Of a stretch of DNA of 64,000 bases, positions 37,994 through 48,400 are shown piece after piece. This stretch comes from Jonesiaceae bacterium BS-20. Its GTDB lineage: Bacteria; Actinomycetota; Actinomycetes; Actinomycetales; Cellulomonadaceae. Under the pieces are notes generated by a model, which saw nothing but the letters and a program-made list of their open reading frames with translations, had not been told where the DNA came from and ran no database searches. Location: NCBI GenBank assembly GCA_039995105.1, contig CP146203.1, positions 186,001 to 250,000 of the forward strand. Direction: 5' to 3'. Within the stretch, counting starts at the first letter, position 1. Every line of letters begins with the position of its first letter. The translations under genes and the position numbers were made by a program.

Positions 37994-38671
37994 ATGGAAC
38001 AGCCAACGATCCTCAACATCGACCAACTAGCTGCGTATCTACGTCAGGAAAGTATGCTCTTGGCACAGAGTCGCAAGGAGACGCCAGACCTAGATAGCTG
38101 GCAAACGCCAACGGCCGCGACCTTCATGGTTGGTTTGGTGGGCCCTCCGGGAGCCGGCAAGACCACAGCCTCTGAGCAGCTTTTCTCACTGCTACCAAGC
38201 GCTCAGCAGTTTCCGATGGATGGCTATCACCTTTCCCAAAAGGTACTCGCAGACCTAGGACTGGCTGACCGTAAAGGTGCTCCAGAGACTTTTGATGTCG
38301 CTGGTCTACTGACCGACTTAAGACGTTTACAAGCGGGAGAGGATCCCGTATATGTACCCGAGTTTCGACGTGAGATCGAAGAGCCCATTGCAGCGGGCAT
38401 ACGACTGACCCAGGGCGCCGCCTTCACCATTGTTGAAGGTAACTACTTGCTGCTAGACCAAGACCTATGGGACCGTGTAGCAGCCCACCTCGACTTGGTG
38501 GTGTACCTTGACGTGGACCAAGAAGTACGGCTTGAGCGTTTGGTTACCCGTCATATGAAGCACGGACGCAGCCGTCCAGAAGCCATCGCCTGGGTAAACA
38601 CGGTTGATGAACCCAACGCCAATCTTGTTTCTCTCACTCGCGCCCGTGCGGATGTGCACGTTCGCCTTTAG
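37994..38671 (+). CDS. P-loop nucleoside/sugar kinase (YggC/PRK-PanK-like)
   Basis: A 225-residue small-molecule kinase. Walker A is GLVGPPGAGKTTASEQ, then the substrate loop FPMDGYHLSQ, DRKGAPETFDV, PEFRREIEEP, and IVEGNYLLL with the acidic base; RLVTRHMKHGRS is the LID-type Arg region. This set marks the uridine kinase/phosphoribulokinase-like group to which YggC and fructose-type kinases belong. The substrate cannot be told from sequence. It is convergent with the GH101 gene and may take part in sugar salvage, though nothing else links the two. Confidence 0.9.
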   Translation: MEQPTILNIDQLAAYLRQESMLLAQSRKETPDLDSWQTPTAATFMVGLVGPPGAGKTTASEQLFSLLPSAQQFPMDGYHLSQKVLADLGLADRKGAPETFDVAGLLTDLRRLQAGEDPVYVPEFRREIEEPIAAGIRLTQGAAFTIVEGNYLLLDQDLWDRVAAHLDLVVYLDVDQEVRLERLVTRHMKHGRSRPEAIAWVNTVDEPNANLVSLTRARADVHVRL

Positions 38672-38677
38672 AAAGCG

Positions 38678-38718
38678 CTAGGTGGGTGGGTCCAGTATTT
38701 TTGGACCCACCCACCTAG
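38678..38718. terminator. Bidirectional terminator between kinase and GH101 genes
   Basis: A 17-bp perfect stem (38678-38694 with 38702-38718) around a 7-nt GTATTTT loop, 6 nt past the kinase stop and 48 nt past the GH101 stop. It should act on both convergent transcripts. Confidence 0.88.
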
Positions 38719-38765
38719 ATTTGTAACCCTACGCTAGTTCCGAGTTGGTTCTAGCACTCGGTTAG

Positions 38766-41700
38766 TTAAGCTGCCGTGCGTTTGCGGTAGATAACGAATG
38801 CGCCTCCGCCAACTAGGAGCAGGAGCATGATGCTTCCTGACCACAGGAGGTTGGTACCGGTGATAGGCAAGGACCCATCATCCTTACCACCGGTGGTGTC
38901 ATCCGTAGATTGGTCGCCGTCACCGGAACCGTCACCGGAACCGTCACCGGAACCGTCACCGGAACCGTCACCGGAACCGTCACCGGAACCGTCTCCGTCT
39001 CCATCACCGTCACCGGAACCGTCTCCGTCTCCATCACCGTCACCGGAACCGTCTCCGTCTCCATCACCGTCACCGGAACCGTCTCCGTCTCCATCACCTG
39101 AGCCAGCAGTTACGGTCAGTTCAGCGGAAGCAACCGATTCAGACGAAACTCCGGTAGCACTAATGAGGTGGGCACCGGTCTCGGTGTCTGCTGGAATGGT
39201 TACTTCATGGGTGAAGTTTCCATCCTCATCAGCGATGGCAGATCCAAGGTCAGTTGGGCCTGCTGCCAACGTGAGGTTGACTTGCTCGCCAGCCAGGTAA
39301 CCCGAACCAGTAATGGTTACGACCTCGCCTTGAGCTACCTTGGTTACAGACAGTTCAATCTCTGGATCAACAATGATGGTTTCATTGATGACCTTAATTG
39401 AGGTTGCGGTTCCAAGAGTTCCAGAATCGGTCTTTTGGGTTGCCACAATCGCGTAGTCACCGGCAGGAGTTTTCTCATCAAGAGTTACCTTTACGGTGCC
39501 CTCGTCGGTGGCGGCCATAGTGCCAAGAACGGCACCATCTTGACCGGTCAGTACGATCTCTTCACCGTCTGGGTCAAAGCCTTCAACCGTGACTTCAAAC
39601 TCGGTCCCAACTTCAACTTCAGCAACACTGGTGCTGATGCTGAGGTGCTGGCCGGGGCCTGCTTCACAGTCGATCTTTGCATCGGCCCAGTCGGCCCAGT
39701 CGTTACCAACACCGTTGCCTCCGTCGCCGACCTTGAGAACTAGGCGCTGCACTCCGGTCAGGTCCGCAGTCAGTTCATACGGGGCTGATGCTCCGGTAAG
39801 AACTGGGGTTGGGCCCGCAAGCACGGTGCCGTTGCCGTCCTCAACTTGGAACGTCACCGAGCCAGTGGTGCCTTGGAAGTCATCGACTCCAACAATTGCG
39901 CTAAAGGCGGTGCACTGTGCGTTGAGATCGAATTCAATCTGCGAAGTAGCGTGGGCACCAAGACCCTTGTCATATTCGGTACCGCCAAGGCTCAAGACAG
40001 GACCATCGCCTTGGCCTTGTTCACCATTTGCCTGGTCGCGTTCAACCGGGCCCCAACCGTTGGATGGGTTCTTTGCAAATGGCAGGTCAGAGAGGTAGTT
40101 TTCACCTTCACGCAATGGCTGCAGTACGTGTGCACTTGCAGTAGCTGATACTGCAAAGCGTGCCGTAGTTTCTGCCTTTCCATAGGATCCGTTGAACTCA
40201 AGGGCTCCGGTAGTCTCGCCAGGCTTTGGAATTACCAACCAGGTTGCGGTTGATGATCCACCGGGTTCAATGGTGCTTTCGCCCTTGGTCTGTAGAGCTG
40301 CGGTCCAGCCCTCTGGAACAATGAGCTCGTGCATTGCACCTTGAACGGTGGTTGCTTCTTCGCTGACAATCGTGGTGGTGATTGTTGCTGCTTGGCCGGC
40401 CTTCATGGTGGTTTCGCCACCGATCTTGGCCTGAGCACAGGCGGGCTGCTCATCGGAAACTCCCAGGTCGCGCACCAGGAAGTTATCGATGATTAGGTCC
40501 GCTTGTGGGGCTGCGAGCAAGTTGTCCACAGCCAACCAGTAGGTGCCACAGCTACCAGCAGTGAACTCCTGGGAGTAGCGAGTGGTGTCATGAACAGCAC
40601 CAAACACAGTCTTGGAGGTGTCCGTTGAGGTTGCTTTGGTGCCGTCTAGCTTGTCGTATCCGGTTACAAACTGGTACGCACCATCGACTGCGTTCTGGTA
40701 ATCAAAGCTAACCTCGTACTTGTGGCCTGCCTTGAAGTTCAACGAGGCTGGTGAGGTCTGCAGAATGCGTCCCTGGTTTTCCTCGTGAGCCATGAGCGAC
40801 CAAGTACCGTCAAGAACGTTGTCTGTGAGCTTACCGCCCTTAACAACCTTTCCTGTGGCGTCCTTACCGTACCAACCCTTTTGGGAGAACGGTGCGTGCT
40901 TTTCTGCCAGCTGGGTGCGAGCGTCTCCGCCGCGGTTCTTGATTCCAGTAACAAATGGCCAGTATCCAACATCTGCGTTCTCAAAGTTCTCATAGAGAAC
41001 TACGCCGTCGCCAGTTCCAGCTGGAGCGTCTTGTGGAACAAAGTCCGTCAGACGCAGGTCATCGATCGACACAATTGCGTCACCCTCACCGGCAGCAATT
41101 GTAAAGGTTACCGGCTTGCCAATGCTTTCAAACGTGACACGAGCACGCTGGAAGTAGGTGTTGAGCTTCTCATCTGATGCCGTTGCATTCAGAACCGTTG
41201 ACGTGTTGTACGTAGTGGTTGGTACACCATCTACAACCGGCTGGTAAGCAACTGGGGTTACGCCCTCACCGGAAACACTTAGTGATACATCACGTGACTT
41301 ACCAGATTCAATTTCAATCCACGCAGATGCGTTCCACTTACCGGCTGGCAGGTTACCATCGGCGAGAACCTGGGAGATCGATCCAGGGCCAGCGTTGATC
41401 TGAGCCTGCTGGTTTGCACGGTCGGTCTTAACAACTTCGACGTCACCGGTTACATCGTAGGCGTCGAGGGTAGTTGAGAAGAAGCCAGGGTCAACAATGT
41501 TGGAACCGGAACCCCAGTTTGGTGCCTTAGCAGCTGGAACCTTGCTGGTTGGGTACAGCACGTATGGCTGGCCCTTTTCCGCATCAATGGTGATCTTGCC
41601 ACCGGTAACCGAAAGGTCAGAAACCTTAACGCGGCCGGTGTCCGTCAACTTGTACAAGGTGACGCTGCTCTGGTCCTTCCAAGAGTTGGTCAAAGTCCAC

Positions 41701-44204
41701 TCGGTTGAACCACCTTCAGGGTTGAGGTGGTACAGGCGGCTGTCGCCGTCGGTCCATGGCAGCAGGTACTTGCCTTGGCTGTAGACGTTGGCACCGTCGT
41801 AGGTGATCTCACGGTTTGTCGGAATGTCGTGACCGCCAATGGTCTTGACCGGGGAAGTTGCGACGGTTCCGTTGTTGAAGGTGACCTTCTCATCTTCCCA
41901 AGTACGAATGTCCGACTGCTGCAGGAACTTGGCAGGAAGGTTGCGTTCCCAAATGTTCTTGATGAACGCGTTGTAGTTAACGTGTCCGGTCCAACCCTCA
42001 AACTCTACGGTTGAGGTGTGACCCAAGATTGGGTCCGGGTTGAACAGGTCGCGGTTAGCGTTGTCCACGTAGCGGAAGACCTGGGAGTTAATTCCCTTAT
42101 TGGTGGAGCCACCGTAGTTCTCGTCGTTTGCCCAGTGTGACCACAGGTTCTGGTCTGGCAACTTGTCAGCCCACTCGGAGGTAACAACCCAACCCTGCTT
42201 AGCGAGTTCCTTACCTAGACGCTGCGCTTGCCAGCCGTCCGGGTAGTACACGTCGACGTAGAGCCAGGTGAGGTTGTCGGGCTTCTCATCGTAGAACTCT
42301 TGGAAACGCTTAAGAACATTTCCAGTGGCTAAGTCCTTGGCGGAGTCAATGTAGTAGGACTGGTTCATCCAACCCCAAGCAGCCTCTGGCGGCATGGTGA
42401 TGAGGTCCTCGGAGAAGTTGTAAGCCTCTGAGTATGTCTCAGTCGTGTTGACGTGGACACCAATCTTGGCGTTCCAGTCCTCGGCTTCCTCGGCGAGCAG
42501 GTTGAGCTCCTCAAGTCCACCGGCACGGGTGTTGTAGTGCCCGGCGTAGTCAGGGTGCGCAGAGTCGTGGCCCTCGGCCTCATAACCCTTAAGCATGACC
42601 TGCTGACCTAGGCCGTCGGTGGCTAGACCAATGCGCTTGGTGTCATCGAGGGTGCGTAGAAATGGGTGGGTGGCTTGGGAGACAATGTTGAATGGAATAC
42701 GGGTAATTACCGTGTTCTTCACATCTTCCATGCCGGCAGCCTTGGGACGAATGTCGCGCAGTGCGGTAGCACCGTCCTGCCAGTCGATTGCGTTGTCGCT
42801 GTTAGCGTCCAAGGTGGGCTTGATTTCAAGCCATGGGTTCTCATCGTAACCAATGCCGGGTGCGTGCTGAGCTACCGCTGCACCCAACCAAGTGAATACG
42901 CCCGGGGAAACGGTGATCTGCTTGTTTGCACCGGATCCTGAAACATTGCGTACCCAACGAGCATTTAGGCCATTGCCGGGACGTGCATTCTTGGAGGTGT
43001 GGTCAGCAATCGCGTTGCTTTCCATACCAAAGGACATCTCGGACGTTGAAGGCACTACGAGCCAAGCCGCCCGGTTGCCAGTTTGAGCGCTGGCTACCGT
43101 TTCAAAAAGGTCACCGGGTTTGTTCCGGTCAACCGACATCTGAGTCGATACCAACGAAGCACCAGCATCCGCTGCCGAGAGCGTGACGAGGTCTAGGCCA
43201 GGGAAGCTAACTTGCTGAACAACTTTGTCAGCGTCCTTGAGGTTGGAAAGTTCAACACGGATGACACCGTCTGTGATGGAAGCGGTGACATCGAAGCTTA
43301 GGCCCTCGTGGGCAGGAACACTGACGGTCCACACGGCTTTGGCACCGCTTACCGATGCCTCAGTTGCGTGTGCGTCATACTCGACGCCGTTAATGGCTAC
43401 TTTGTTAAGTGCCTCGCCCTTGTTGCCGTCTGCCTTCTTGCTATCAAGTTCGTAGCTGATGATCTGTGGGAAGTTCTCATGCAGATCTACGGAAAGATCG
43501 CCCTCGGTCAGGGTAACAAATGGCTGAGGCTCAACGGGCTTTTCTGGTTCCGGCTCGGTGACCTCACCGGAAGCGGTGAAAGCCCGGAACTCCGCAAGAG
43601 TTGCGACCTGTTCGACCAGTGACTCAGGGGAGTCTCCGGCCTGGCCGCCCCAACTTGAGATGTACTTCAAGCTTGCACAGGTGGCTTCAACCGGTGTATC
43701 TAGAACGATTTCACGGTCTTCAAGAGCCTCGGCAACCTTGTTTGAGTGCAAGATTCCTTCGGCTGCTTTGGTGAACGAACCCTCTGCGCACTCTGCGTCG
43801 GTCGAAGTCCAAAGTTCATATTCGTTCGCGCGGCCGGAACCTGATGAACTCTGACGCGGTGTGAGTTCGATCTTGCCCAAGTTAATTGGGGTGGACGCCA
43901 ACTTAATGGTTACGTGGTGAGGAAGTGGATCTTTGCCCCCGGACCACTTGGTGTGCCAGTAGGAGTTCTTGTCCCCATCCAGAATCAATTCTGGGGCACC
44001 ATTATCACCTTCGCCGACTATCTCCACGGAGCTGGCATCTACAACACTCATAGAGTCTTGTGGGATCTCGGTGTATTCAGGGGCAGCATGGGCAACACCT
44101 GCAAGCCCCGCTGAAACCAGGATCGCGCTGAGAGCGCCCGCGGTCAGGGGCCTTCCGACCGACTTGTTCAAGGTGGGTTCACGTCTCAATTTGTGTCGTG
44201 ACAT
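38766..44204 (-). CDS. Sortase-anchored endo-alpha-N-acetylgalactosaminidase (GH101)
   Basis: An 1812-residue surface enzyme releasing Gal-beta1,3-GalNAc (core 1) from mucin-type O-glycoproteins. Start ATG 44204 has AAGGA; the longer frame to 44282 lacks a site. Domains: signal peptide (cut after AHA-40), discoidin-like carbohydrate-binding region (about 45-190), GH101 beta-sandwich and barrel (about 230-800) with likely nucleophile D651 in [11 protein letters not shown] and acid/base E677 in [10 protein letters not shown], galactose-binding-like modules, an NPCBM domain (about 1365-1511), Ig-like modules, a Gly/Asp/Ser repeat spacer (about 1703-1762), then LPITG (1779-1783), a hydrophobic helix and RKRTAA. 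No regulator or transporter is adjacent. Confidence 0.95.
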   Translation of the reverse strand: MSRHKLRREPTLNKSVGRPLTAGALSAILVSAGLAGVAHAAPEYTEIPQDSMSVVDASSVEIVGEGDNGAPELILDGDKNSYWHTKWSGGKDPLPHHVTIKLASTPINLGKIELTPRQSSSGSGRANEYELWTSTDAECAEGSFTKAAEGILHSNKVAEALEDREIVLDTPVEATCASLKYISSWGGQAGDSPESLVEQVATLAEFRAFTASGEVTEPEPEKPVEPQPFVTLTEGDLSVDLHENFPQIISYELDSKKADGNKGEALNKVAINGVEYDAHATEASVSGAKAVWTVSVPAHEGLSFDVTASITDGVIRVELSNLKDADKVVQQVSFPGLDLVTLSAADAGASLVSTQMSVDRNKPGDLFETVASAQTGNRAAWLVVPSTSEMSFGMESNAIADHTSKNARPGNGLNARWVRNVSGSGANKQITVSPGVFTWLGAAVAQHAPGIGYDENPWLEIKPTLDANSDNAIDWQDGATALRDIRPKAAGMEDVKNTVITRIPFNIVSQATHPFLRTLDDTKRIGLATDGLGQQVMLKGYEAEGHDSAHPDYAGHYNTRAGGLEELNLLAEEAEDWNAKIGVHVNTTETYSEAYNFSEDLITMPPEAAWGWMNQSYYIDSAKDLATGNVLKRFQEFYDEKPDNLTWLYVDVYYPDGWQAQRLGKELAKQGWVVTSEWADKLPDQNLWSHWANDENYGGSTNKGINSQVFRYVDNANRDLFNPDPILGHTSTVEFEGWTGHVNYNAFIKNIWERNLPAKFLQQSDIRTWEDEKVTFNNGTVATSPVKTIGGHDIPTNREITYDGANVYSQGKYLLPWTDGDSRLYHLNPEGGSTEWTLTNSWKDQSSVTLYKLTDTGRVKVSDLSVTGGKITIDAEKGQPYVLYPTSKVPAAKAPNWGSGSNIVDPGFFSTTLDAYDVTGDVEVVKTDRANQQAQINAGPGSISQVLADGNLPAGKWNASAWIEIESGKSRDVSLSVSGEGVTPVAYQPVVDGVPTTTYNTSTVLNATASDEKLNTYFQRARVTFESIGKPVTFTIAAGEGDAIVSIDDLRLTDFVPQDAPAGTGDGVVLYENFENADVGYWPFVTGIKNRGGDARTQLAEKHAPFSQKGWYGKDATGKVVKGGKLTDNVLDGTWSLMAHEENQGRILQTSPASLNFKAGHKYEVSFDYQNAVDGAYQFVTGYDKLDGTKATSTDTSKTVFGAVHDTTRYSQEFTAGSCGTYWLAVDNLLAAPQADLIIDNFLVRDLGVSDEQPACAQAKIGGETTMKAGQAATITTTIVSEEATTVQGAMHELIVPEGWTAALQTKGESTIEPGGSSTATWLVIPKPGETTGALEFNGSYGKAETTARFAVSATASAHVLQPLREGENYLSDLPFAKNPSNGWGPVERDQANGEQGQGDGPVLSLGGTEYDKGLGAHATSQIEFDLNAQCTAFSAIVGVDDFQGTTGSVTFQVEDGNGTVLAGPTPVLTGASAPYELTADLTGVQRLVLKVGDGGNGVGNDWADWADAKIDCEAGPGQHLSISTSVAEVEVGTEFEVTVEGFDPDGEEIVLTGQDGAVLGTMAATDEGTVKVTLDEKTPAGDYAIVATQKTDSGTLGTATSIKVINETIIVDPEIELSVTKVAQGEVVTITGSGYLAGEQVNLTLAAGPTDLGSAIADEDGNFTHEVTIPADTETGAHLISATGVSSESVASAELTVTAGSGDGDGDGSGDGDGDGDGSGDGDGDGDGSGDGDGDGDGSGDGSGDGSGDGSGDGSGDGSGDGDQSTDDTTGGKDDGSLPITGTNLLWSGSIMLLLLVGGGAFVIYRKRTAA
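38919..39098 (-). repeat. Tandem repeats encoding the wall-spanning Gly-Asp-Ser spacer
   Basis: Six perfect copies of the 12-mer GTCACCGGAACC (38919-38990) are followed by three perfect copies of a 30-mer (38991-39080) and an 18-bp partial copy. On the coding strand they give GSGD and longer GDGDGD-type units. The 30-mer ends in the 12-mer, so one arose from the other. Copy number is likely to vary between strains. Confidence 0.95.
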
Positions 44205-44340
44205 CTTTGTCCTTCTGTTTAGCGTTCTGATGCTCTTCGCACCGTTGAATGCAGTGTAATGATCTATTCGATGCATTCTCAATCACTAACGATCACTAAA
44301 GTTGATTGAAGATGACAGTTCTTGACTGGAGCCTAAAAGC

Positions 44341-44388
44341 GCTCACGTGTGTTCGCGCTTACAGTTTGCATAGTGAGCGCGCGAACAC
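44341..44388. promoter_or_regulatory. Paired inverted repeats upstream of GH101 gene
   Basis: GCTCAC (44341-44346) pairs with GTGAGC (44373-44378), and GTGTTCGCGC (44349-44358) pairs with GCGCGAACAC (44379-44388). They sit about 140 bp upstream of the GH101 start and just before the plus-strand frame at 44404. AAGCGCTCAC beside it looks like a LacI/GntR-type half-site. A sugar-responsive operator is a guess; no regulator gene is nearby. Confidence 0.4.
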
Positions 44389-44403
44389 AAGGGTGTAACC
44401 GCT

Positions 44404-44772
44404 TTGACGTCTGTGAAGTCAGTAAAAAGTGAGGTGCGGGTGATCGATTCGATCAGTTTCTTGAGCGAGTCATCTTCGGGCAGGAAATCTCACCGTGTGA
44501 GATTCTGGGGCATGTGCGGCGGGGTGCCGTCGCGTTGGTCCGGCAAATACTGCTTTGAGGTGGTACCAGAGGATCTCTTTGCTGACTCGGAGATTCGGAA
44601 GTCTTGGCGCCTTTGCTTGCATCTGATCAAAGAGGGCCGTAATGATCTGTTTGTGAAGCTCGCTCCCGAACATGCGCTGCCACGAGAATTCTTTGTGCCT
44701 GACTGGGGGATGGGAAAATGCCAAGCGCGGCCAATCTTGGGAGGGTGGCCGCGCTTCGAATTTGCTGATTAA
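44404..44772 (+). CDS. Hypothetical protein, doubtful
   Basis: A 122-codon frame with TTG start 44404 (GTG 44434 also possible). The middle has a protein-like look: KYCFEVVPEDLFADSEIRKS, LCLHLIKEGRNDLFVKLAPE. It has no strong ribosome site and its last 17 codons coincide with the terminator hairpin of the opposite-strand tRNA-Arg. The opposite strand has a long frame too, but that one only reads through the tRNA. I recognise no family. It may be a real orphan gene, a remnant, or chance. Confidence 0.35.
   Translation: MTSVKSVKSEVRVIDSISFLSESSSGRKSHRVRFWGMCGGVPSRWSGKYCFEVVPEDLFADSEIRKSWRLCLHLIKEGRNDLFVKLAPEHALPREFFVPDWGMGKCQARPILGGWPRFEFAD
44712..44756 (-). terminator. Terminator of tRNA-Arg
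   Basis: On the minus strand, AAGCGCGGCCA / TGGCCGCGCTT forms an 11-bp stem (44756-44746 with 44733-44723) followed by GGCATTTTCCC. It starts 19 nt past the tRNA 3' end. Confidence 0.8.
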
Positions 44773-44774
44773 TC

Positions 44775-44850
44775 TGGTGCGCCCGGGCAGATTCGAACTG
44801 CCGACACCCACTTTAGGAGAGTGGTGCTCTATCCCCTGAGCTACGGACGC
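44775..44850 (-). tRNA. tRNA-Arg (anticodon CCT)
   Basis: On the minus strand a complete cloverleaf begins GCGTCCG and ends CGGGCGC-A-CCA. Acceptor pairs match with one G-T; D arm is TAGCTCAGGGGATAGAGCA, T arm contains AGTTCGAATCT. Anticodon loop CTCCTAA gives CCT at 44817-44815, reading AGG. CCA is encoded. It stands alone with its own terminator. tRNA-Arg(CCT) genes are frequent integration sites, but I see no integrase or duplicated 3' end here. Confidence 0.97.
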
Positions 44851-45422
44851 GAAAGGGGGAAACCTCCTCAAGGTTACCCGGTTTCTGGCTGAGGCCCAAT
44901 TTGGCGTTCATTCAAGCTACAAACCAGGGTGCGGGGGCTGATTTGGGCGGTAGTGGACGGTTAATTCACACTTGGGGAAACGTCGGAATCGACGGTGTGG
45001 AATGCGAGAGAACAGTGCCTTTTGGTGTTGAGGGGGTGAAAAACATCCAAAAACAGACTGAAAGGTCTGTTTTGGTTGACCAAAGGTGCAAATCTAATGC
45101 ATGCTTTCATTGATGGCATGAGCTGGCCACCCCCTGATCGGCTCATGCCATCACCTATTTACACAGGCCAGACAGCACTTAAATCACATAGGTGCGCTTC
45201 GGCACGGCGCCAATGGCGGCGCGTAGCTGGCAGGTAAGGCCCAAGAGTCTGGCTTGCATCAGCTGGTCGAGTTATCCCCGCTGGCCCCGAGAACCTCGAC
45301 CTAACGGCGCGGCAAGTGCGTCAACTCATTCATGCAAGATAACGTAAAAAGAGACTGTATTTATCTGATCTTTTGCGTGCAATCTAAGCGCATTGGAACT
45401 TGAATGAAGGGGTGCGCAGCAC
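44851..45422 (+). other. 572-bp intergenic region with two hairpins
   Basis: No convincing protein gene lies here. On the plus strand, AAAACAGAC-TGAAAG-GTCTGTTTT (45050-45073) is an intrinsic-terminator-like hairpin, and TGATGGCATGAGC / GCTCATGCCATCA (45111-45153) is a perfect 13-bp stem with a 17-nt loop followed by CCTATTT. GGTCGAG and CTCGACC (about 45267-45303) form a third, weaker pair. A 70-codon frame (44901-45113) spans the first hairpin and is not credible. A small non-coding RNA ending at 45073 or 45153 is possible. The tail holds the promoter of the large gene at 45423. Confidence 0.45.
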
Positions 45423-48400
45423 ATGCCAAAATCGCCTTTGGCTCATGGTCGAAATTTAAGCGCGCAGTCGCACCCCACAAAGGGTGGAACTGCATTGCAA
45501 CCCCAAGACAACCAGCAAGACAACCAAGAAACTCCAGCAGCTGTTGAGGCACCCACTTTGGTGCCCTCGGTAACGGCAGGTGTCGCGGTTGCCCAAGCGG
45601 TCGCGGACTGGCGGGCTACGTTGGTTTCTCTGGCCGGTGGATCATCGCTAGCTGACATCACTTTGCTTGGTGACGCGATCTTGGATCTCACCTCAGCGCA
45701 CCCATCCGGAATAGCGCAGCTATTTGCGGGCCGGCCTACTCGCTTGCCCAATATTTTCCGTGACCCGGCCACACTGCCGATTGCTAGGCATCGGACGCGT
45801 GCCGTTTCCCAACGTTCCACCGATCAGGCGGAACGCTACGGAATCGCCCCAACCTACCTTGCGATCGGAATCGCCACGTGGACGGAGACAAGCGACCCAC
45901 AGGCTCAAAATGACGTTGCGGCACTGGCTCGGGTGACCAATAGCGCGACCCCGGTGACACCAGACCCGGCCGGCAGTGGTGAGCCGCGCACGGTGCAAGC
46001 TCCCGTGCTGCTGCGACCCATCACCATCTCATCCATGGGGCAGGACACCGATTACGAGTTAAGTCTTGAACCATCCGCTGAAATTAACCCCGTGCTTGCA
46101 CGGGCGCTGCGTTCGCGCGGTGCACTTTTGGATCCAGTGGCCTTGGCCCGGGGTGCCTTCACTGGAAACGGATTTGATCCCTCTACCGCCCTGGACCGAG
46201 TCAATACACTTGGTCAAGCAGTATTGCCTGACTTCACGCTGACGGACAAAGTCCTAGTGGGCACGTTTGTTCACCCGGGCCAAGCCCTTGTTGACGACCT
46301 TGATGACCTTGTTGTGGGTTTGGAACGCCACGAGATTATTGCTGCGCTTGCAGGTGCTGATTCCGCGATCGCCGCGCTGCAAGTGCCCCTGCCTGCTGTC
46401 CAACGCGGAGACTCTGACCCAAACATGGAACGCGGAGTCGGCGACCTAGATATCACCGGCCGGGGCGCCCTGGATGCGCTGGCTACCGGCGCACACTTAT
46501 TTATCGATGCCCCAATTGGCGCCGATTCAACCGGTGTCGCTGCGGCGATTATTGCCGAGGCAGCCGCGATTGGTCGCAACGTGCTTTACGTTCCGGGGCA
46601 CCGCAGAGCGGCTGAGGATCTGACCGCGCGCTTGCGCGGACTGGGCCTTGATGAGCTATTGCTCGACGTTGTTCCGAGCCCTAACTGGCGCACGATTGTC
46701 TCCCGCCGGTTACTCAGCGCCATGACATTGGAGCCGGAATCCCTGGATTCCGCTGCGATCGCAGAAAACCGAACCAACCTGGTAGCAACACGCACCAAGT
46801 TGGGTGCCATGGTTGACGGCCTGCACCAGCCACGCGCGCCGTGGGGCATCTCCGCCTATGACTCGCTTCAAGCGCTGGCGCGGTTGACAGCAACGGGCCC
46901 GACACCGTCAACAACCGTGCGGTTCACAACCGAAACGGCACTGCACATTGCCTCGGGCAACCGGGAAGCAATTGGCCAAGACCTGTTCCAACTTGCCCAA
47001 CTGGGCGGATTCACGCTGCGCCCAGCTTCAACTCCTTGGTTTGGGGTTGACTTAGACACTGATGAGGCCGCAACACAGGCCCTAGAAGATGTTGAAACCC
47101 AGCTCAGTGGACCTTTGGCGATGCTACGGAGCCACATCGCACGGGTGAGCGAAGATACCGGGCTAGTACCGGCGAAAACGTTGGACCAGTGGGGCGAGCA
47201 GTTAGAAATGCTAGCGGCAATGCGGATTATTTTGGATTCGTTCTTGCCCCTGGTCTTTGAACGTACTGCCGAGGACCTCGTCGCCGCCACGGCAACGAAA
47301 CAATGGCGTGCGCAGAAGAATATTGAGATGTCCGGGGTGGTTCGCCGGCGGTTAGTGAAGCGTGCCAAGGACATGTTGCGTCCTGGTGTGCGGGTGCCAG
47401 ACTTGCATGCCTCTCTGCTCGAGGTGCAAACGCAGCGAGCGGTCTGGGCCACTCAGTGCCCAGGTGGTGGCTGGCCACGGTTGCCTAATAATCTTCCGGA
47501 GATCGAAGACAATTTTGCTGAGGTTGTGCGCTTGTGCCAGAAACTGGAACCGGTTTTGGCCTCGACACCTCTGGGCGCGAACCTCACGGCAACGGATATT
47601 GCTGATCTTGAGGAACGGTTTAAGAAGCTCCGAGATGATGCCCCGGCACTCGTGGGCTTGCCTGAACGCACCCGTATTTACAAACGTCTAGTCGCCCACG
47701 GTTTGACCGAGTTGCTTGACGACTTCACTACGCGCCGCGTAGAGCCAATGTTCATGGATGCAGAGTTGGACTTGGCTTGGTGGGCATCCGTGTTCCAAAA
47801 CTTGTTGGCTGCTGACCCAAACCTTGCCGATGTCGAAGGCAGCACGTTTGACCGGCTGGCTAAACGGTTTAGGGCACTTGATACCGCCCACGTTAACTCG
47901 CTTGCCGCTCCAATCCGGGTAGCCTCCGTGGTGCAACTGCAGACCGCGTTGAATACTTACCGTGAGCAAAGCGAGGGGCTCTTCAGTTTACTGATTGAGG
48001 AACGCCTTACCTCGGTGCGTGCGGCCGTTGAAGACTACGGTGACGTCATGCGAAAGCTGCGGCCGTGCACGGTTGCGACCCCAACTATGGTGCCGCATTT
48101 GCTGCCCGCACACCGTACGGTTGACCTCGTTGTGTTGGACGCTGTGCAACACCTACCCATTGAAACGTTGCTGTCCGCTATCGCGCGTGGCCGCCAGGTG
48201 GTGGTGATTGGTGACCCTCGTTCAGCTGCGGGTGGTGCGATTGCCCAACTGGCGCGTATTCTGCCACGCGTGTCCCTCGCCGGTGACTCACTGCGCCGCG
48301 ATCAAGGCCTGACCCATTTCTTGATGAAGCACGGCTACAGCGACGTGTTGGCGCCCATGCCTCTGCCGGCGGCTGAAGAACTCGTGCGGTTTGAGCAGGT

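Noticed and set aside
38919-39098. Resemblance to a CRISPR array
   Set aside because: Units are adjacent with no unique spacers, lie inside a coding region in frame, and no cas gene is present.
38827-39300. Long plus-strand frame with Pro-Ser-Glu repeats, and other frames over the same region
   Set aside because: It is the antisense shadow of the Gly-Asp-Ser repeat region of the GH101 gene; the repeat unit length is a multiple of three, so several frames stay open.
44775-44850. tRNA-Arg as an integration site with a neighbouring element
   Set aside because: No integrase, no duplicated tRNA 3' end and no phage or plasmid genes on either side.
44470-44871. 133-codon minus-strand frame
   Set aside because: It reads through tRNA-Arg (the SVAQGIEHHSPKVGVGSSNLPG pattern is a translated tRNA, shown here only as its known form) and its terminator.
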